A DNA stretch of 42,559 bases from Paraburkholderia madseniana (lineage in GTDB: Bacteria; Pseudomonadota; Gammaproteobacteria; Burkholderiales; Burkholderiaceae): positions 1 through 42,559 of the forward strand of contig NZ_VOSW01000081.1 of NCBI RefSeq assembly GCF_009690905.1. Reading direction: 5' to 3'. Below are positions 16,412 through 24,340 of this stretch, piece after piece. The stretch's first letter is position 1; the number at the start of each line of letters is the position of its first letter. The notes beneath the pieces are model-generated. The model worked only from the letters and a program-made list of their open reading frames with translations, did not search any database and was not told the origin of the DNA. A program made the position numbers and the translations under genes.

Positions 16412-17353
16412 CTAGGCAGCTTGCTGCCTTGCAACCCGGCGGATGGTCTGGGGAGGTTGGCCCAACGTCCTGACGAATGCTCTGCGCATCCTTTCGGTGT
16501 CGCCGAAACCGGTCTCCCTGGCGATCACTGTAAGTGAGAGCTCCCCAGCGTCGACGAGGCTGCGAGCGACATCGACGCGCAGCTTCTCCACTGCCTGCGC
16601 AGGAGACTGTCCGGTCTCAATCTTGAAGATTCGGCTCAGTTGTCTTGGGCTCACATGCGCGGCGTCAGCGATGACCTCCACGGAAAGATCCAGGTGAAGG
16701 TTAGCTCTGGCGAATGAAAGCACCTTCTGTATGCGGTCTGATCTGGGCTGAAGCTCCAGCAGCGCCGAGAACTGGGACTGGCCGCTGGTACGCCGGTGGT
16801 AGACCACCAGTTTCTTCGCCACGACCTTCGCCACCTCCTCTCCATGGTCTTCTTCGACCATGGCCAAAGCCAGGTCGATGCATGCGGTCATGCCAGCCGA
16901 TGTCCACACGCCGCCGTCGTTCGTGAAGATTCGGTCCGGCAGAACCTTCACGTCCGGGTGTCGCCGCTGAAGCTCCTGAGCCGCGGACCAGTGGGTCGTT
17001 GCACGGCGGCCGTCGAGGACCCCTGCTTCCGCGAGAATGAACGCGCCGGTGCAGATGCTGCCCACTCGCCTGCAAGCCTGTTCGGCGCGCTTCAGGAATG
17101 ACCTCATCCTCGGTGTGGAAGTCGGGGCGGGGATGGCGCCGAGGACCAGCAGCGTATCGAACGCGGCGTTCCGGAACTTGCGCGAGTCTACCGTTGCGCC
17201 CGAGTAGCTTGGAACCGGCCCCCCGGCTTCGGACAGCCGGACTTGCCGATACGACTCGTACCCGAGTTCCTTGTTCGCCAACTCGAACACGGCAATGACG
17301 GCGAGGTCGAGGATCTCGAACCCCGGGAAGAGCAACAAGGCAACGGTCTTCAT
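16412..17353 (-). CDS. GlxA-type AraC-family transcriptional regulator
   Basis: A 313-residue regulator with an N-terminal DJ-1/PfpI-like domain (MKTVALLLFPGFEILDLAV, with SICTGAFILAEAGVLDG carrying the Cys) and a C-terminal AraC double helix-turn-helix (VIADAAHVSPRQLSRIFK and LTVIARETGFGDTERMRRAF). The start at 17353 gives the canonical N-terminus. It is divergent from the MAPEG gene, and TGTCC motifs in the gap are candidate sites. Confidence 0.88.
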   Translation of the reverse strand: MKTVALLLFPGFEILDLAVIAVFELANKELGYESYRQVRLSEAGGPVPSYSGATVDSRKFRNAAFDTLLVLGAIPAPTSTPRMRSFLKRAEQACRRVGSICTGAFILAEAGVLDGRRATTHWSAAQELQRRHPDVKVLPDRIFTNDGGVWTSAGMTACIDLALAMVEEDHGEEVAKVVAKKLVVYHRRTSGQSQFSALLELQPRSDRIQKVLSFARANLHLDLSVEVIADAAHVSPRQLSRIFKIETGQSPAQAVEKLRVDVARSLVDAGELSLTVIARETGFGDTERMRRAFVRTLGQPPQTIRRVARQQAA

Positions 17354-17357
17354 AGGA

Positions 17358-17457
17358 TGTCCCAAAATGCAGATATCGGCAATTTGAGCCAATCATAGTC
17401 CTGCGCCAGCAATGATGCAATTCCGGGACATGTCCGAAAGCATTGGTTGTCCTAAAA
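17358..17457. promoter_or_regulatory. TGTCC motif cluster with GGACATGTCC palindrome
   Basis: TGTCCCAAAA (17358) and TGTCCTAAAA (17448) are near-identical decamers. The second lies 17 bp after another TGTCC at 17431 that belongs to a perfect palindrome GGACATGTCC (17426-17435). AraC proteins often bind direct repeats with about two helical turns between them, so these are candidate sites for the GlxA-type regulator. Confidence 0.4.
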
Positions 17458-17604
17458 CATCGGATTTACGTCTTTCAAGCCATCGTCCAGGGCCTTACGA
17501 TAGGCATGTCGAAAGAGCGTTCATCTTCCAGGGAGATTTCACATGATCCAGAAGCAGTCAAAGGGCACCGCCGTGGTTACCGGGCGCCAAGCAAGGAGTA
17601 TCGA

Positions 17605-17997
17605 ATGAATAGCATCGCACTGGCCTGTACCGCTGCCCTTGGCCTCCTCCTGTTCGCTCTCGGACTCTCCATTTCTATCCTGCGCTTTCGCGTTGGCGTG
17701 CTGAGTGGCTACGCACCTGAGCCTGATCAGTTGCTAAGCAAACTGGTTCGCGCTCACGGCAACACCGCCGAGTACGCTCCATTCTTCGCGGTGCTCTTTT
17801 TGTACCTCGGCTCTCAGCATCCGCATCACTGGGAACTCTGGTGCATGGTAGGCGCAACTGCCTGCCGCTTGCTCCTGGTGGTCGCGCTAGTTGCCTGGCC
17901 GTCCATGTCGAAGCCCAATCCAGCCCGAGCGATCGGGGCCCTGGGAACGTACGCTTTCGGGGTGGCCCTATGTGTTGCATTGCTCAACGGCCACTAG
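17605..17997 (+). CDS. MAPEG family membrane protein
   Basis: A 130-residue protein with four hydrophobic segments (about 5-25, 52-70, 78-98, 108-127). The conserved first loop is SKLVRAHGNTAEYAPFF, the MAPEG signature (membrane-associated proteins in eicosanoid and glutathione metabolism). Bacterial members may be membrane glutathione transferases. AAGGAG precedes the ATG at 17605; the longer frame to 17443 has no support. It is divergent from the GlxA-type regulator. Confidence 0.85.
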   Translation: MNSIALACTAALGLLLFALGLSISILRFRVGVLSGYAPEPDQLLSKLVRAHGNTAEYAPFFAVLFLYLGSQHPHHWELWCMVGATACRLLLVVALVAWPSMSKPNPARAIGALGTYAFGVALCVALLNGH

Positions 17998-17999
17998 TC

Positions 18000-18205
18000 C
18001 TCTGGCCTCGCCGGTCATCGCCGTGCCGACGATCACCCTTGAAGGCGACGCGAACGGCGTTTCGCATCCGGAGCCTGAGGCGTATGCGAAGAAGTTCGTC
18101 GGCAAATACGCGCACCGCAGCATCACAGGTGGAATCGGTCACAACCTGCCGCAGGAAGCCTCCAAGGCCTTTGCGGACGCAGTGATCGAAGTCGCAAGCT
18201 ACTAA
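18000..18205 (+). pseudogene. Alpha/beta hydrolase, C-terminal remnant
   Basis: The frame reads IAVPTITLEGDANGVSHPEP, then AYAKKFVGKYAHRSITGGIGHNLPQEASKAF. This is the C-terminal end of an alpha/beta hydrolase with the Asp (LEGDANG) and the catalytic His (GIGHNLPQE). The nucleophile part is missing and there is no start. It begins right after the MAPEG stop, so a deletion has joined the two. Confidence 0.75.
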
Positions 18206-18350
18206 GCGTTCACGTGCCGCGCCTTAAGGACAGAAATCCAGCCGGCTTCTCGACCGACAGAGGTGGTGCCGGTCATTTGACCGACCCGGTTCCGCGCGAG
18301 CTGCCTGCGATGCTACCTGCTCACTCCACACATTTGGTAAGGATTCCATC

Positions 18351-19139
18351 ATGTATCTTCTGTTGAAGAGATATCTCACGTCCGCGCTTCTGCTTGGCAG
18401 CGTGTTCGCGCTGCACGCGGCCCATGCTGCCCCGCCGCAGGACCTGAAAGGAACGAACGTCGTCCTTGTGCACGGGGCTTTCGCTGACGGATCAAGCTGG
18501 GATAGGGTGATCCCGCTGCTCGAGGCGCGTGGTCTTCATGTGGTTTCAGTTCAGAACCCGCTCAGCTCGCTCGCGGATGACACGGCGGCAACGAGGCGCG
18601 CAATAGAACAGCAAACTGGCCCCGTTGTGCTCGTAGGGCATTCGTGGGGCGGTTTCGTGATCACTCAGGCTGGCGACGACGACAAAGTCAAGGCGCTCGT
18701 GTATGTAGCCGCTCTCGTTCCGGACAGCGGCGCATCGGTCAACGACATGATGAAAAACCAGCCGGCCCCGGTCTGGGCAGGCGAACTGAGGAAAGACTCC
18801 GCAAACTTCCTGACGTTGTCCACCAACGCGGTGATCAATGATTTCGCCCAGGATCTGCCGACGGCGCAAGCACGTGTCCTCGCGACGACGCAAGGACCGT
18901 GGTTCGCGGGCTGTCTGGACGACAAGGTGAGTATCGCTGCGTGGCACACGAAGCCGTCCTGGTTCGTGGTCGCCGACCAGGATCGCATGATCGATCCGCG
19001 CGCAGAGGAAGCAATGGCAAGGGAGATCGGCGCAACGACGATTCATGTCGATTCGAGTCACGTCGCAATGCTGAGTCATCCGAAGGCTGTTGCCGATGCG
19101 ATCATCGCGGCGGCAAGCAAGGGGGTTGTGACGAAATAA
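18351..19139 (+). CDS. Exported alpha/beta hydrolase
   Basis: A 262-residue protein with a signal peptide ending HAAHA and then the hydrolase fold. The oxyanion region is VVLVHGAFADGSSWDRV, the nucleophile Ser is in GHSWGGFVI, the acid is in VVADQDRMIDP and the base His is in SSHVAMLSHP. It is an esterase-like hydrolase of the AB_hydrolase_6 type often found near stress or xenobiotic genes. The substrate is unknown. It is followed 82 bp later by another exported hydrolase. Confidence 0.88.
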   Translation: MYLLLKRYLTSALLLGSVFALHAAHAAPPQDLKGTNVVLVHGAFADGSSWDRVIPLLEARGLHVVSVQNPLSSLADDTAATRRAIEQQTGPVVLVGHSWGGFVITQAGDDDKVKALVYVAALVPDSGASVNDMMKNQPAPVWAGELRKDSANFLTLSTNAVINDFAQDLPTAQARVLATTQGPWFAGCLDDKVSIAAWHTKPSWFVVADQDRMIDPRAEEAMAREIGATTIHVDSSHVAMLSHPKAVADAIIAAASKGVVTK

Positions 19140-19221
19140 GGAACGTGAAGCGGACGAGATAGTCAATAAATTGTGTCTTTTAATTTATCGTTAAGATTAC
19201 TAAGTTGATGTAGGAGTTTGC

Positions 19222-20547
19222 GTGTTAGATATTATCGATCCCCATGCGCCGTCGCGTCGTCGTTTCATTGGTATGGCAACGGCGTCCCTTGCTGCGGCCT
19301 CACTGAGCCGGTACGCCTTTGCGGAACCGAGTCAATCCATTGCCGAAGTTGCCCCAGCGGGGGGCGGCGACAAAACCACGATCCGTCCACTTCGTGTGCA
19401 TGTGCCGGAATCACAACTCGTCGATTTGCGCAGACGCATCAAGTCGACACGTTGGCCGGAACGCGAAACGGTCACGGATGCATCGCAAGGCGTGCAGCTT
19501 GCGACGATGCAAAAGCTCGCGCAGTATTGGTCGACAGATTACAACTGGCGTAAGGTCGAAGCGAGATTGAATTCGCTGCCGCAATTCGTCACCGAGATCG
19601 ATGGGCTAGACATTCATTTCATCCACGTTCGTTCGAAACATCAGAATGCGTTACCGGTCATCGTCACGCACGGATGGCCTGGCTCGATCATCGAGCAGTT
19701 GAAGATCATCGATCCGTTGACCAATCCAACGGCACATGGTGGAAATGCCTCGGACGCTTTCGACGTAGTGATCCCTTCGTTGCCGGGCTACGGCTTCTCA
19801 GGCGCGCCGACTGCGACGGGCTGGGATCCTGCACGTATCGCGCGCGCGTGGATCGTGTTGATGAAGCGCCTTGGATACACACGCTACGTGGCGCAAGGAG
19901 GCGACTGGGGCAATGCGGTCACGGAACAGATGGCGCTCATCGCGCCGCCGGAACTGCTGGGCATTCATACCAACATGCCGGCCACCGTACCGGACGACAT
20001 TGCCAATACACTGAAGTATGGAAACCCGCCGCCGGCCAGCCTCTCGCCGGATGAGAAGCACGCGTTCGATCAGCTCGACTACTTCTACAGGCACGGTCTC
20101 GGCTATGCGCAAGAGATGGCGAACCGTCCGCAGACGCTGTATGGGATCGAAGATTCGCCTATCGGCCTCGCTGCATGGATGCTCGATCACGACGCCGCGA
20201 GTCAGGCGATGATTGCCCGCGTCTTTGACGGTCAGAGCGAGGGCCTGACGCGAGATGACGTGCTCGACAACGTCACGCTCTACTGGGTGACGAATACGGC
20301 CGTTTCGTCGGCACGGCTGTATTGGGAGAACAAGTTAAACTTCTTCGCGCCGAAGCACGTTGCGATTCCCGTTGCCGTCAGCGTGTTTCCGGATGAAATC
20401 TACGCAGCGCCGCAGAGCTGGACGGAGCACGCTTATGAGAAGCTGATTCACTATAACCGGCTTCCGAAAGGCGGGCACTTTGCGGCGTGGGAACAGCCGC
20501 AGGCGTTCACGGAAGAAGTTCGCGTGAGTTTCCGGACGCTGCGCTGA
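19222..20547 (+). CDS. Tat-exported epoxide hydrolase family protein
   Basis: A 441-residue protein with a twin-arginine signal (SRRRFIGMATASLAAAS). It then has the microsomal-type epoxide hydrolase N-terminal domain (RVHVPESQLVDLRRRIKSTRWP) and the alpha/beta hydrolase core. The oxyanion motif is HGWPGS, the nucleophile is the Asp in QGGDWGN, and the base His is in KGGHFAAWEQP. It opens epoxides to diols via an ester intermediate. GTG start with AGGAG upstream. Export before folding suggests action in the periplasm. Confidence 0.88.
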   Translation: MLDIIDPHAPSRRRFIGMATASLAAASLSRYAFAEPSQSIAEVAPAGGGDKTTIRPLRVHVPESQLVDLRRRIKSTRWPERETVTDASQGVQLATMQKLAQYWSTDYNWRKVEARLNSLPQFVTEIDGLDIHFIHVRSKHQNALPVIVTHGWPGSIIEQLKIIDPLTNPTAHGGNASDAFDVVIPSLPGYGFSGAPTATGWDPARIARAWIVLMKRLGYTRYVAQGGDWGNAVTEQMALIAPPELLGIHTNMPATVPDDIANTLKYGNPPPASLSPDEKHAFDQLDYFYRHGLGYAQEMANRPQTLYGIEDSPIGLAAWMLDHDAASQAMIARVFDGQSEGLTRDDVLDNVTLYWVTNTAVSSARLYWENKLNFFAPKHVAIPVAVSVFPDEIYAAPQSWTEHAYEKLIHYNRLPKGGHFAAWEQPQAFTEEVRVSFRTLR

Positions 20548-20662
20548 CGTTTCAAAGCGAGGAATATCTGCGACGGGGCGTCGCGAGGCAGACCATTTGA
20601 GATACGCGCATCATTCGTGCCCACGCCGTCAAAAACGAACAACGAATCGATGTCGTTCGCGG

Positions 20663-20935
20663 TTAGTCCCCAAACGGGTTGCCGGTGTCTTTCACTTCGG
20701 TATTGAGGTTGTATTCCGCACGCACGGCCTTGAGCACGCCCTCGATGTCGCGCTCGAAGCCGACCGCGTTGCCGAAGTGGGTCATGTTCCAGTTGCAGCC
20801 CGTCTTGTCAGCCTCTTGCAACTGCGGCCGCGGCACACGAATCTTCACGCCATCCTCGACGATTTCCTGCAGTCGATGGATTCGCCGGTTGACCTCCTGC
20901 TGAAGCTGCGAGGCATTGAGCGTCTTGCGTATCAT
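20663..20935 (-). CDS. Small conserved-looking protein of unknown function (90 aa)
   Basis: The protein starts MIRKTLNASQLQQEVNRRIH and has a central CNWNMTHFGNAVGFERDIEG segment. It is soluble with no signal peptide. AAGGAG sits at good distance from the ATG at 20935, supporting a real gene. It lies downstream of the phosphoesterase gene on the same strand, about 200 bp away, and converges with the epoxide hydrolase gene. I do not recognise the family. Confidence 0.65.
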   Translation of the reverse strand: MIRKTLNASQLQQEVNRRIHRLQEIVEDGVKIRVPRPQLQEADKTGCNWNMTHFGNAVGFERDIEGVLKAVRAEYNLNTEVKDTGNPFGD

Positions 20936-21139
20936 CCAAGTCTCCTTCCGGTTGCTCAAGCCAGTCTAGCGCTAGTGAGGCGTTCCGCGACCTGGCGCTG
21001 AAATGCAAAGTGCCTGAGAGAGAGCAGGCGCCTTGGTTCGTCGAGATGCGTCAGTAAGTTTCTCGCTTGTTGCCTTCTTCGCAGAGACCTTCTTGAGAGC
21101 AGAAACGGCCGTCTTTGCAGCCGGAGACTTCGCGCCAAT

Positions 21140-22501
21140 TCACGCCCCACCCTTGTATGTCGCAACAAAGCTCGCAAGGTCGCCCCAGTTCGGCGAAGAC
21201 AGCAACTCCGGATGGTCCTGTTGAACCTTAAGCGCGACGCTACGAAAGGCTTGCGCGCATGCCGAGAAGCCGGTCGGTGGCGAGAGGGGAGCCGGTACAG
21301 GTGAGTTGCCTGGTATGGGGATATTTAGATTCGGTGCAGAGCCAGGTGTTCTGGTTTCAGAGAGAGCGGAGCTGAGCTTCGAAAGTTGTGTGCGCGCGCT
21401 GACCGAAGCAGAGTACGTGCTACCAGCGTTGAATTTATCTGCGAGAAGCTGAAGTATCGACGTATGGTCCAGGTTACCGGAGAAGACGCCCCCGGGCGCG
21501 ACATAGGGCGAGACCAGGAATGCGGGTACACGCAGCCCAGTAGTTTCAAACTGATAACCGGCGACCTCAGCCGAAATGTTAAGTGGGCTTACGTGGTCGA
21601 AAAATCCCCCGTGCTCGTCATACGTGACAATCATCAGCGTCTCATCCCATCGCTCGGACGCAGAAATCGTTTGATAAATATCGGCAAGGAACGCTTGCCC
21701 TGGGGCGACGCCAGTAGGCGAATGGTCGTCATTCGGGACCCCGTGCGGCCCGTCCGTGTATTCCGGCTCGATGAAAATGACTTGAGGCAAATTGCTACTG
21801 TTCGTCCAGTCTGCCTTGAAGCGCGAATACCGCCTGAACCTCCCTCCATTGCCATCCAGCGGCAAGGCAAGCGAAGTTACTATCTCAGGCAACCACTTGG
21901 GCATCAAGCTGAAGAACGGGAAGAAGCCTCCCGACTGGTAGACACACCAACTTGCGCCGTGTGTGGTCAGCCAGTCGTAAACAAGGGACTGCTCGGGAAG
22001 AAAACCAGAAACATTGTCGCTAATCGCACTCTCTCCCGCCATTGCCATCAGGCGATTTGCCTGGGTTCCCGTCGGAAGTGGCGCAAACCAGCTATCGCAG
22101 ATCGTGAAATTTTTTGCGAAAAAATCATAAGTAGGCAACGCACCGGCCGTGTAGTAGCCCATCACCATCGATAGGTCGGCTGGCGCAGGGTTTCGTGTCG
22201 CATAGCTCGCGACGAATCCACCCAGTTCGGGACAGCCCCCATTCGCGCACGGCGTGTTTATTTGCATCGAAATCGGCGTGCGGTCATGCGGCGGGTCGGG
22301 GATAAGTTGGGTCGACGGCGAAAGCGCATGTAGGGCATACGTTTTGTCGCCGTAGAGGTTCGTGAAGTTCTGTCGCCAGGTGGGGTCGGCCGAGAGGCCG
22401 TTGACATCCTTCCCGTTGAGGCTCAGGTAGCCAAGAACGTGGTCGAAAGACCTATTCTCCATCATGACTATGACGATGGTCTTAATGTTGTCAACGGACA
22501 T
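21140..22501 (-). CDS. Phosphoesterase (phospholipase C/acid phosphatase superfamily)
   Basis: A 453-residue member of the phosphoesterase family (PF04185). It shows the metal-binding start IVIVMMENRSFDHVLGYL, TYDEHGGFFDHV and NLDHTSIL. There is no signal peptide, unlike the phospholipase at 35292. GGAGGGAGC precedes the ATG at 22501. After the TGA stop (21142-21140) the same frame continues for 55 codons, with a Lys/Ala-rich stretch (AKSPAAKTAVSALKKVSAKK) before a TAG at 20974-20972. This suggests that the stop arose recently inside a longer protein. The catalytic domain is complete, so the truncated form may still act. Confidence 0.85.
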   Translation of the reverse strand: MSVDNIKTIVIVMMENRSFDHVLGYLSLNGKDVNGLSADPTWRQNFTNLYGDKTYALHALSPSTQLIPDPPHDRTPISMQINTPCANGGCPELGGFVASYATRNPAPADLSMVMGYYTAGALPTYDFFAKNFTICDSWFAPLPTGTQANRLMAMAGESAISDNVSGFLPEQSLVYDWLTTHGASWCVYQSGGFFPFFSLMPKWLPEIVTSLALPLDGNGGRFRRYSRFKADWTNSSNLPQVIFIEPEYTDGPHGVPNDDHSPTGVAPGQAFLADIYQTISASERWDETLMIVTYDEHGGFFDHVSPLNISAEVAGYQFETTGLRVPAFLVSPYVAPGGVFSGNLDHTSILQLLADKFNAGSTYSASVSARTQLSKLSSALSETRTPGSAPNLNIPIPGNSPVPAPLSPPTGFSACAQAFRSVALKVQQDHPELLSSPNWGDLASFVATYKGGA

Positions 22502-22957
22502 GCTCCCTCCGATATAACGGCATCAGGGCGACGAAGTCGCCTACGAATGTCCCAGCCCGAAGAAATCACCGGGGGCACGGCACGGGAGGTCTCGTGACAC
22601 GAACCTGTTTCCTACCCAGGTCCTACAGCGCTAGCCGGGAACCGGATAGGTCAAACGTTCGCTACAGGGGGCTCGCACCTCTGACGAGGCTCGATACCAA
22701 AGGCTTGCTTCCGGCTAGACGTTAAGGCTAGTTCACGTCACATGACTGTTCAAGTTCAGTTGCGTGGTAGCGTTACCCCGTTCACTTGCCACACGGCACA
22801 ACGCAGGTTCTGAAGGCGTATCGCCTACGCGGTACGCCTTCAGGAGTAATCCCATGTTAGGAATCTCGCACCGCCGTTTCACATGTGTCCGACATCGCTC
22901 CTTACACTCCGAGCCGTAGTCACTGACATTGCACTCAATGTGCGAGGAGTAGCGAAG
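22502..22957. other. 456-bp intergenic region with one long inverted repeat
   Basis: The region separates the divergent phosphoesterase gene and the small exported protein gene. Apart from the inverted repeat at 22810-22843 I see no gene or clear promoter elements in it. Confidence 0.5.
22810..22843. repeat. Perfect inverted repeat CTGAAGGCGTA-N12-TACGCCTTCAG
   Basis: 11-bp perfect arms and a 12-nt loop, 115 bp before the start of the exported protein gene at 22958. There is no T run on either side, so it is either a regulatory dyad or a stable RNA hairpin in the leader. Confidence 0.5.
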
Positions 22958-23269
22958 ATGAACAAGAAAATTCTCGGCGCAGCGCTCGGTCTGGCAGTAC
23001 TGGCAGCATCGACGGCAGCATCGGCACACGTCGACGTCGCCATTGGATTGGGCATCCCCGGAGCCGTCTATGCGCCTGCAGAACCAGTGTACGCACCGCC
23101 ACCGCCCGTTGTGTATGCTCCCGCACCTGTCGCCGTCGCGTACGGCGGTGGTGACGACTGGCGAGCCCGTGAATGGCGCGAACGTCGCGAGTGGCGTGAA
23201 CGTGAATGGCGCCGCCAGGAATGGCGTGAGCACGAGTGGCGCGAGCATCGTGATTGGCGCGGGTATTGA
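22958..23269 (+). CDS. Small exported protein with Pro-rich and Trp-Arg-Glu repeat segments
   Basis: A 103-residue protein with a clear signal peptide (MNKKILGAALGLAVLAA, ending ASA before HVDVA). It then has a Pro/Tyr/Ala-rich stretch (VYAPPPPVVYAPAPVAVAY) and a C-terminal run in which a Trp-Arg pair recurs every 4-8 residues (DWRAREWRERREWRE and onward). A GAGGAG ribosome-binding site precedes the ATG. The Arg/Trp-rich tail could bind peptidoglycan, nucleic acid or membrane phosphate groups. Such proteins are common in Burkholderia relatives without known function. Confidence 0.75.
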   Translation: MNKKILGAALGLAVLAASTAASAHVDVAIGLGIPGAVYAPAEPVYAPPPPVVYAPAPVAVAYGGGDDWRAREWRERREWREREWRRQEWREHEWREHRDWRGY

Positions 23270-23322
23270 AACGACGCCGCAAGCCGCCGCATCTGAAAAA
23301 TCCAATCTCTGAGTAACTTCGA

Positions 23323-23559
23323 ATGAAAGCTAGCCCGATAAGAATCGCCTTGATTGCAACGACGCTGGCCTTCGCAACGGCAGGCTCGGCAAACGCCGCA
23401 GGCTGCCTCAAGGGCGCGGTGGTAGGTGGGGGCGCCGGGCATTACGCGGGGCACCACGCTGTGGTTGGTGCTGTCGGCGGCTGCATGGTCGGCAGGCACC
23501 TTGCGAAGCAGCATGCGCAACAGCAAGCCGCGCAACGTCAGGCAGCACAGGTGCAATAA
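23323..23559 (+). CDS. Small exported glycine-zipper protein
   Basis: A 78-residue protein. The signal peptide ends near GSANAAG, followed by GAVVGGGAGHYAGHHAVVGA and GGCMVGRHLAK, a glycine-zipper-like hydrophobic segment with two Cys, and then a Gln/Ala-rich tail. It fits small outer-membrane or periplasmic Gly-zipper proteins. It follows the Trp-Arg-Glu protein by 53 bp on the same strand, so both may be made together in the cell envelope. Function unknown. Confidence 0.7.
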   Translation: MKASPIRIALIATTLAFATAGSANAAGCLKGAVVGGGAGHYAGHHAVVGAVGGCMVGRHLAKQHAQQQAAQRQAAQVQ

Positions 23560-23825
23560 AACCTCGTCGGCTTGGTGTCGCCGACGGCGAAGCCATCGAG
23601 ATTTTCTACGGCACCGAGAGTCACACGATTTGCGGTTCAATTAACCGGGTGATAACGGGCAACGGCACGCCGCGCGTGTTCCGCGGCGCGGCGCTGGGCC
23701 GGCATTTCCAGGAGCTTCCTCTGCTGACCCGCATGACCGTTGAGGTCATGTCACTCATCTCTATCCGGATTCGCCCCGCCCCGAACCTGTGGCACGCCGC
23801 CGCGTTCGCTATGGAAGGACGTTAA
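23560..23825 (+). other. Gap between the glycine-zipper gene and the hipBA control region
   Basis: 266 bp of mostly GC-rich sequence. I see no credible gene, terminator or repeat in it. The 49-bp periodic boxes begin at 23826. Confidence 0.4.
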
Positions 23826-24042
23826 TTGTGAAAAAACGTGAACTATCCGCCTGAGATTGGCTTGGTGTTGATAATCGTCGTTTTCGGTGAACTACCCGCG
23901 CTTCGAGCATTTTCTTGTCATAACTGTAGAAATCGGTGAACTATTGCTTTGTCGATAGCGATTGGACTATAATTGTAGAAATCGGTGAACTATAGATCGA
24001 TAGCTCGCCACACTGCGATTATTGTGAAAATCTGTGAACTAT
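23826..24042 (+). repeat. Five operator-like boxes at an exact 49-bp period before hipB
   Basis: Boxes of 21 bp start at 23826, 23875, 23924, 23973 and 24022, each 49 bp from the last. The shared core is GTGAACTAT (at 23838, 23936, 23985 and 24034; GTGAACTAC at 23887). The best copies read TGTAGAAATCGGTGAACTAT. The 28-bp spacers differ in sequence. Within boxes 1 and 5 the GTGAA motif is doubled 10 bp apart, one helical turn. Box 4 covers the predicted transcription start and box 5 the hipB start codon. The likely ligand is HipB. Confidence 0.8.
23944..23973 (+). promoter_or_regulatory. Sigma-70-type promoter for hipBA
   Basis: A perfect -10 element TATAAT (23968-23973) with TTGCTT (23944-23949) 18 bp upstream. 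It lies exactly between boxes 3 and 4, with transcription expected near 23980 inside box 4. This fits autorepression by the antitoxin. Confidence 0.55.
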
Positions 24043-24340
24043 GGCCCGAACACTACCTCGCGCAATCGATGCTCTCGACCCAGTCGTGCACGACCTTCCT
24101 TCGCTCGGGCGTCTCGTGCGCAATCAGCGAGCAAGAAACGAGTTGCGCATCGATGACGCCGCGGACCAGGTCGGCGTAAGCCACAACCTCCTTTCAAAGG
24201 TGGAGCGCGGGGAATCCGTTGGCCTGGAGAAGCTGTTCAAGGTGCTCGAGGGACTGGGCCTGAAGATGCTTATCCTCACGCCCAGCGAAGCAGAGGACGC
24301 AGTGAGGGCGCTCAGGCCTTCGGCTGGGGAGAGCGTCTGA
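24041..24340 (+). CDS. hipB: HipB-like antitoxin, Xre-family repressor
   Basis: A 99-residue protein with an Xre helix-turn-helix (LGRLVRNQRARNELRIDDAA, then QVGVSHNLLSKVERGESVGL), followed by the conserved end of HipB-type antitoxins (LEKLFKVLEGLGLKMLIL). It should bind the 49-bp-spaced boxes and neutralise HipA. The ATG is itself part of box 5 and there is no Shine-Dalgarno sequence before it, so DNA binding and translation signals overlap. Its last base overlaps the hipA start (TGATG). Role assignment is by family and gene pairing. Confidence 0.88.
   Translation: MARTLPRAIDALDPVVHDLPSLGRLVRNQRARNELRIDDAADQVGVSHNLLSKVERGESVGLEKLFKVLEGLGLKMLILTPSEAEDAVRALRPSAGESV

Noticed and set aside
23826..24042. 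The 49-bp periodic boxes as a small CRISPR array
   Set aside because: The boxes vary in sequence, sit in the promoter of a regulator gene with the last one over the start codon, and no cas genes are nearby. Operators fit better.
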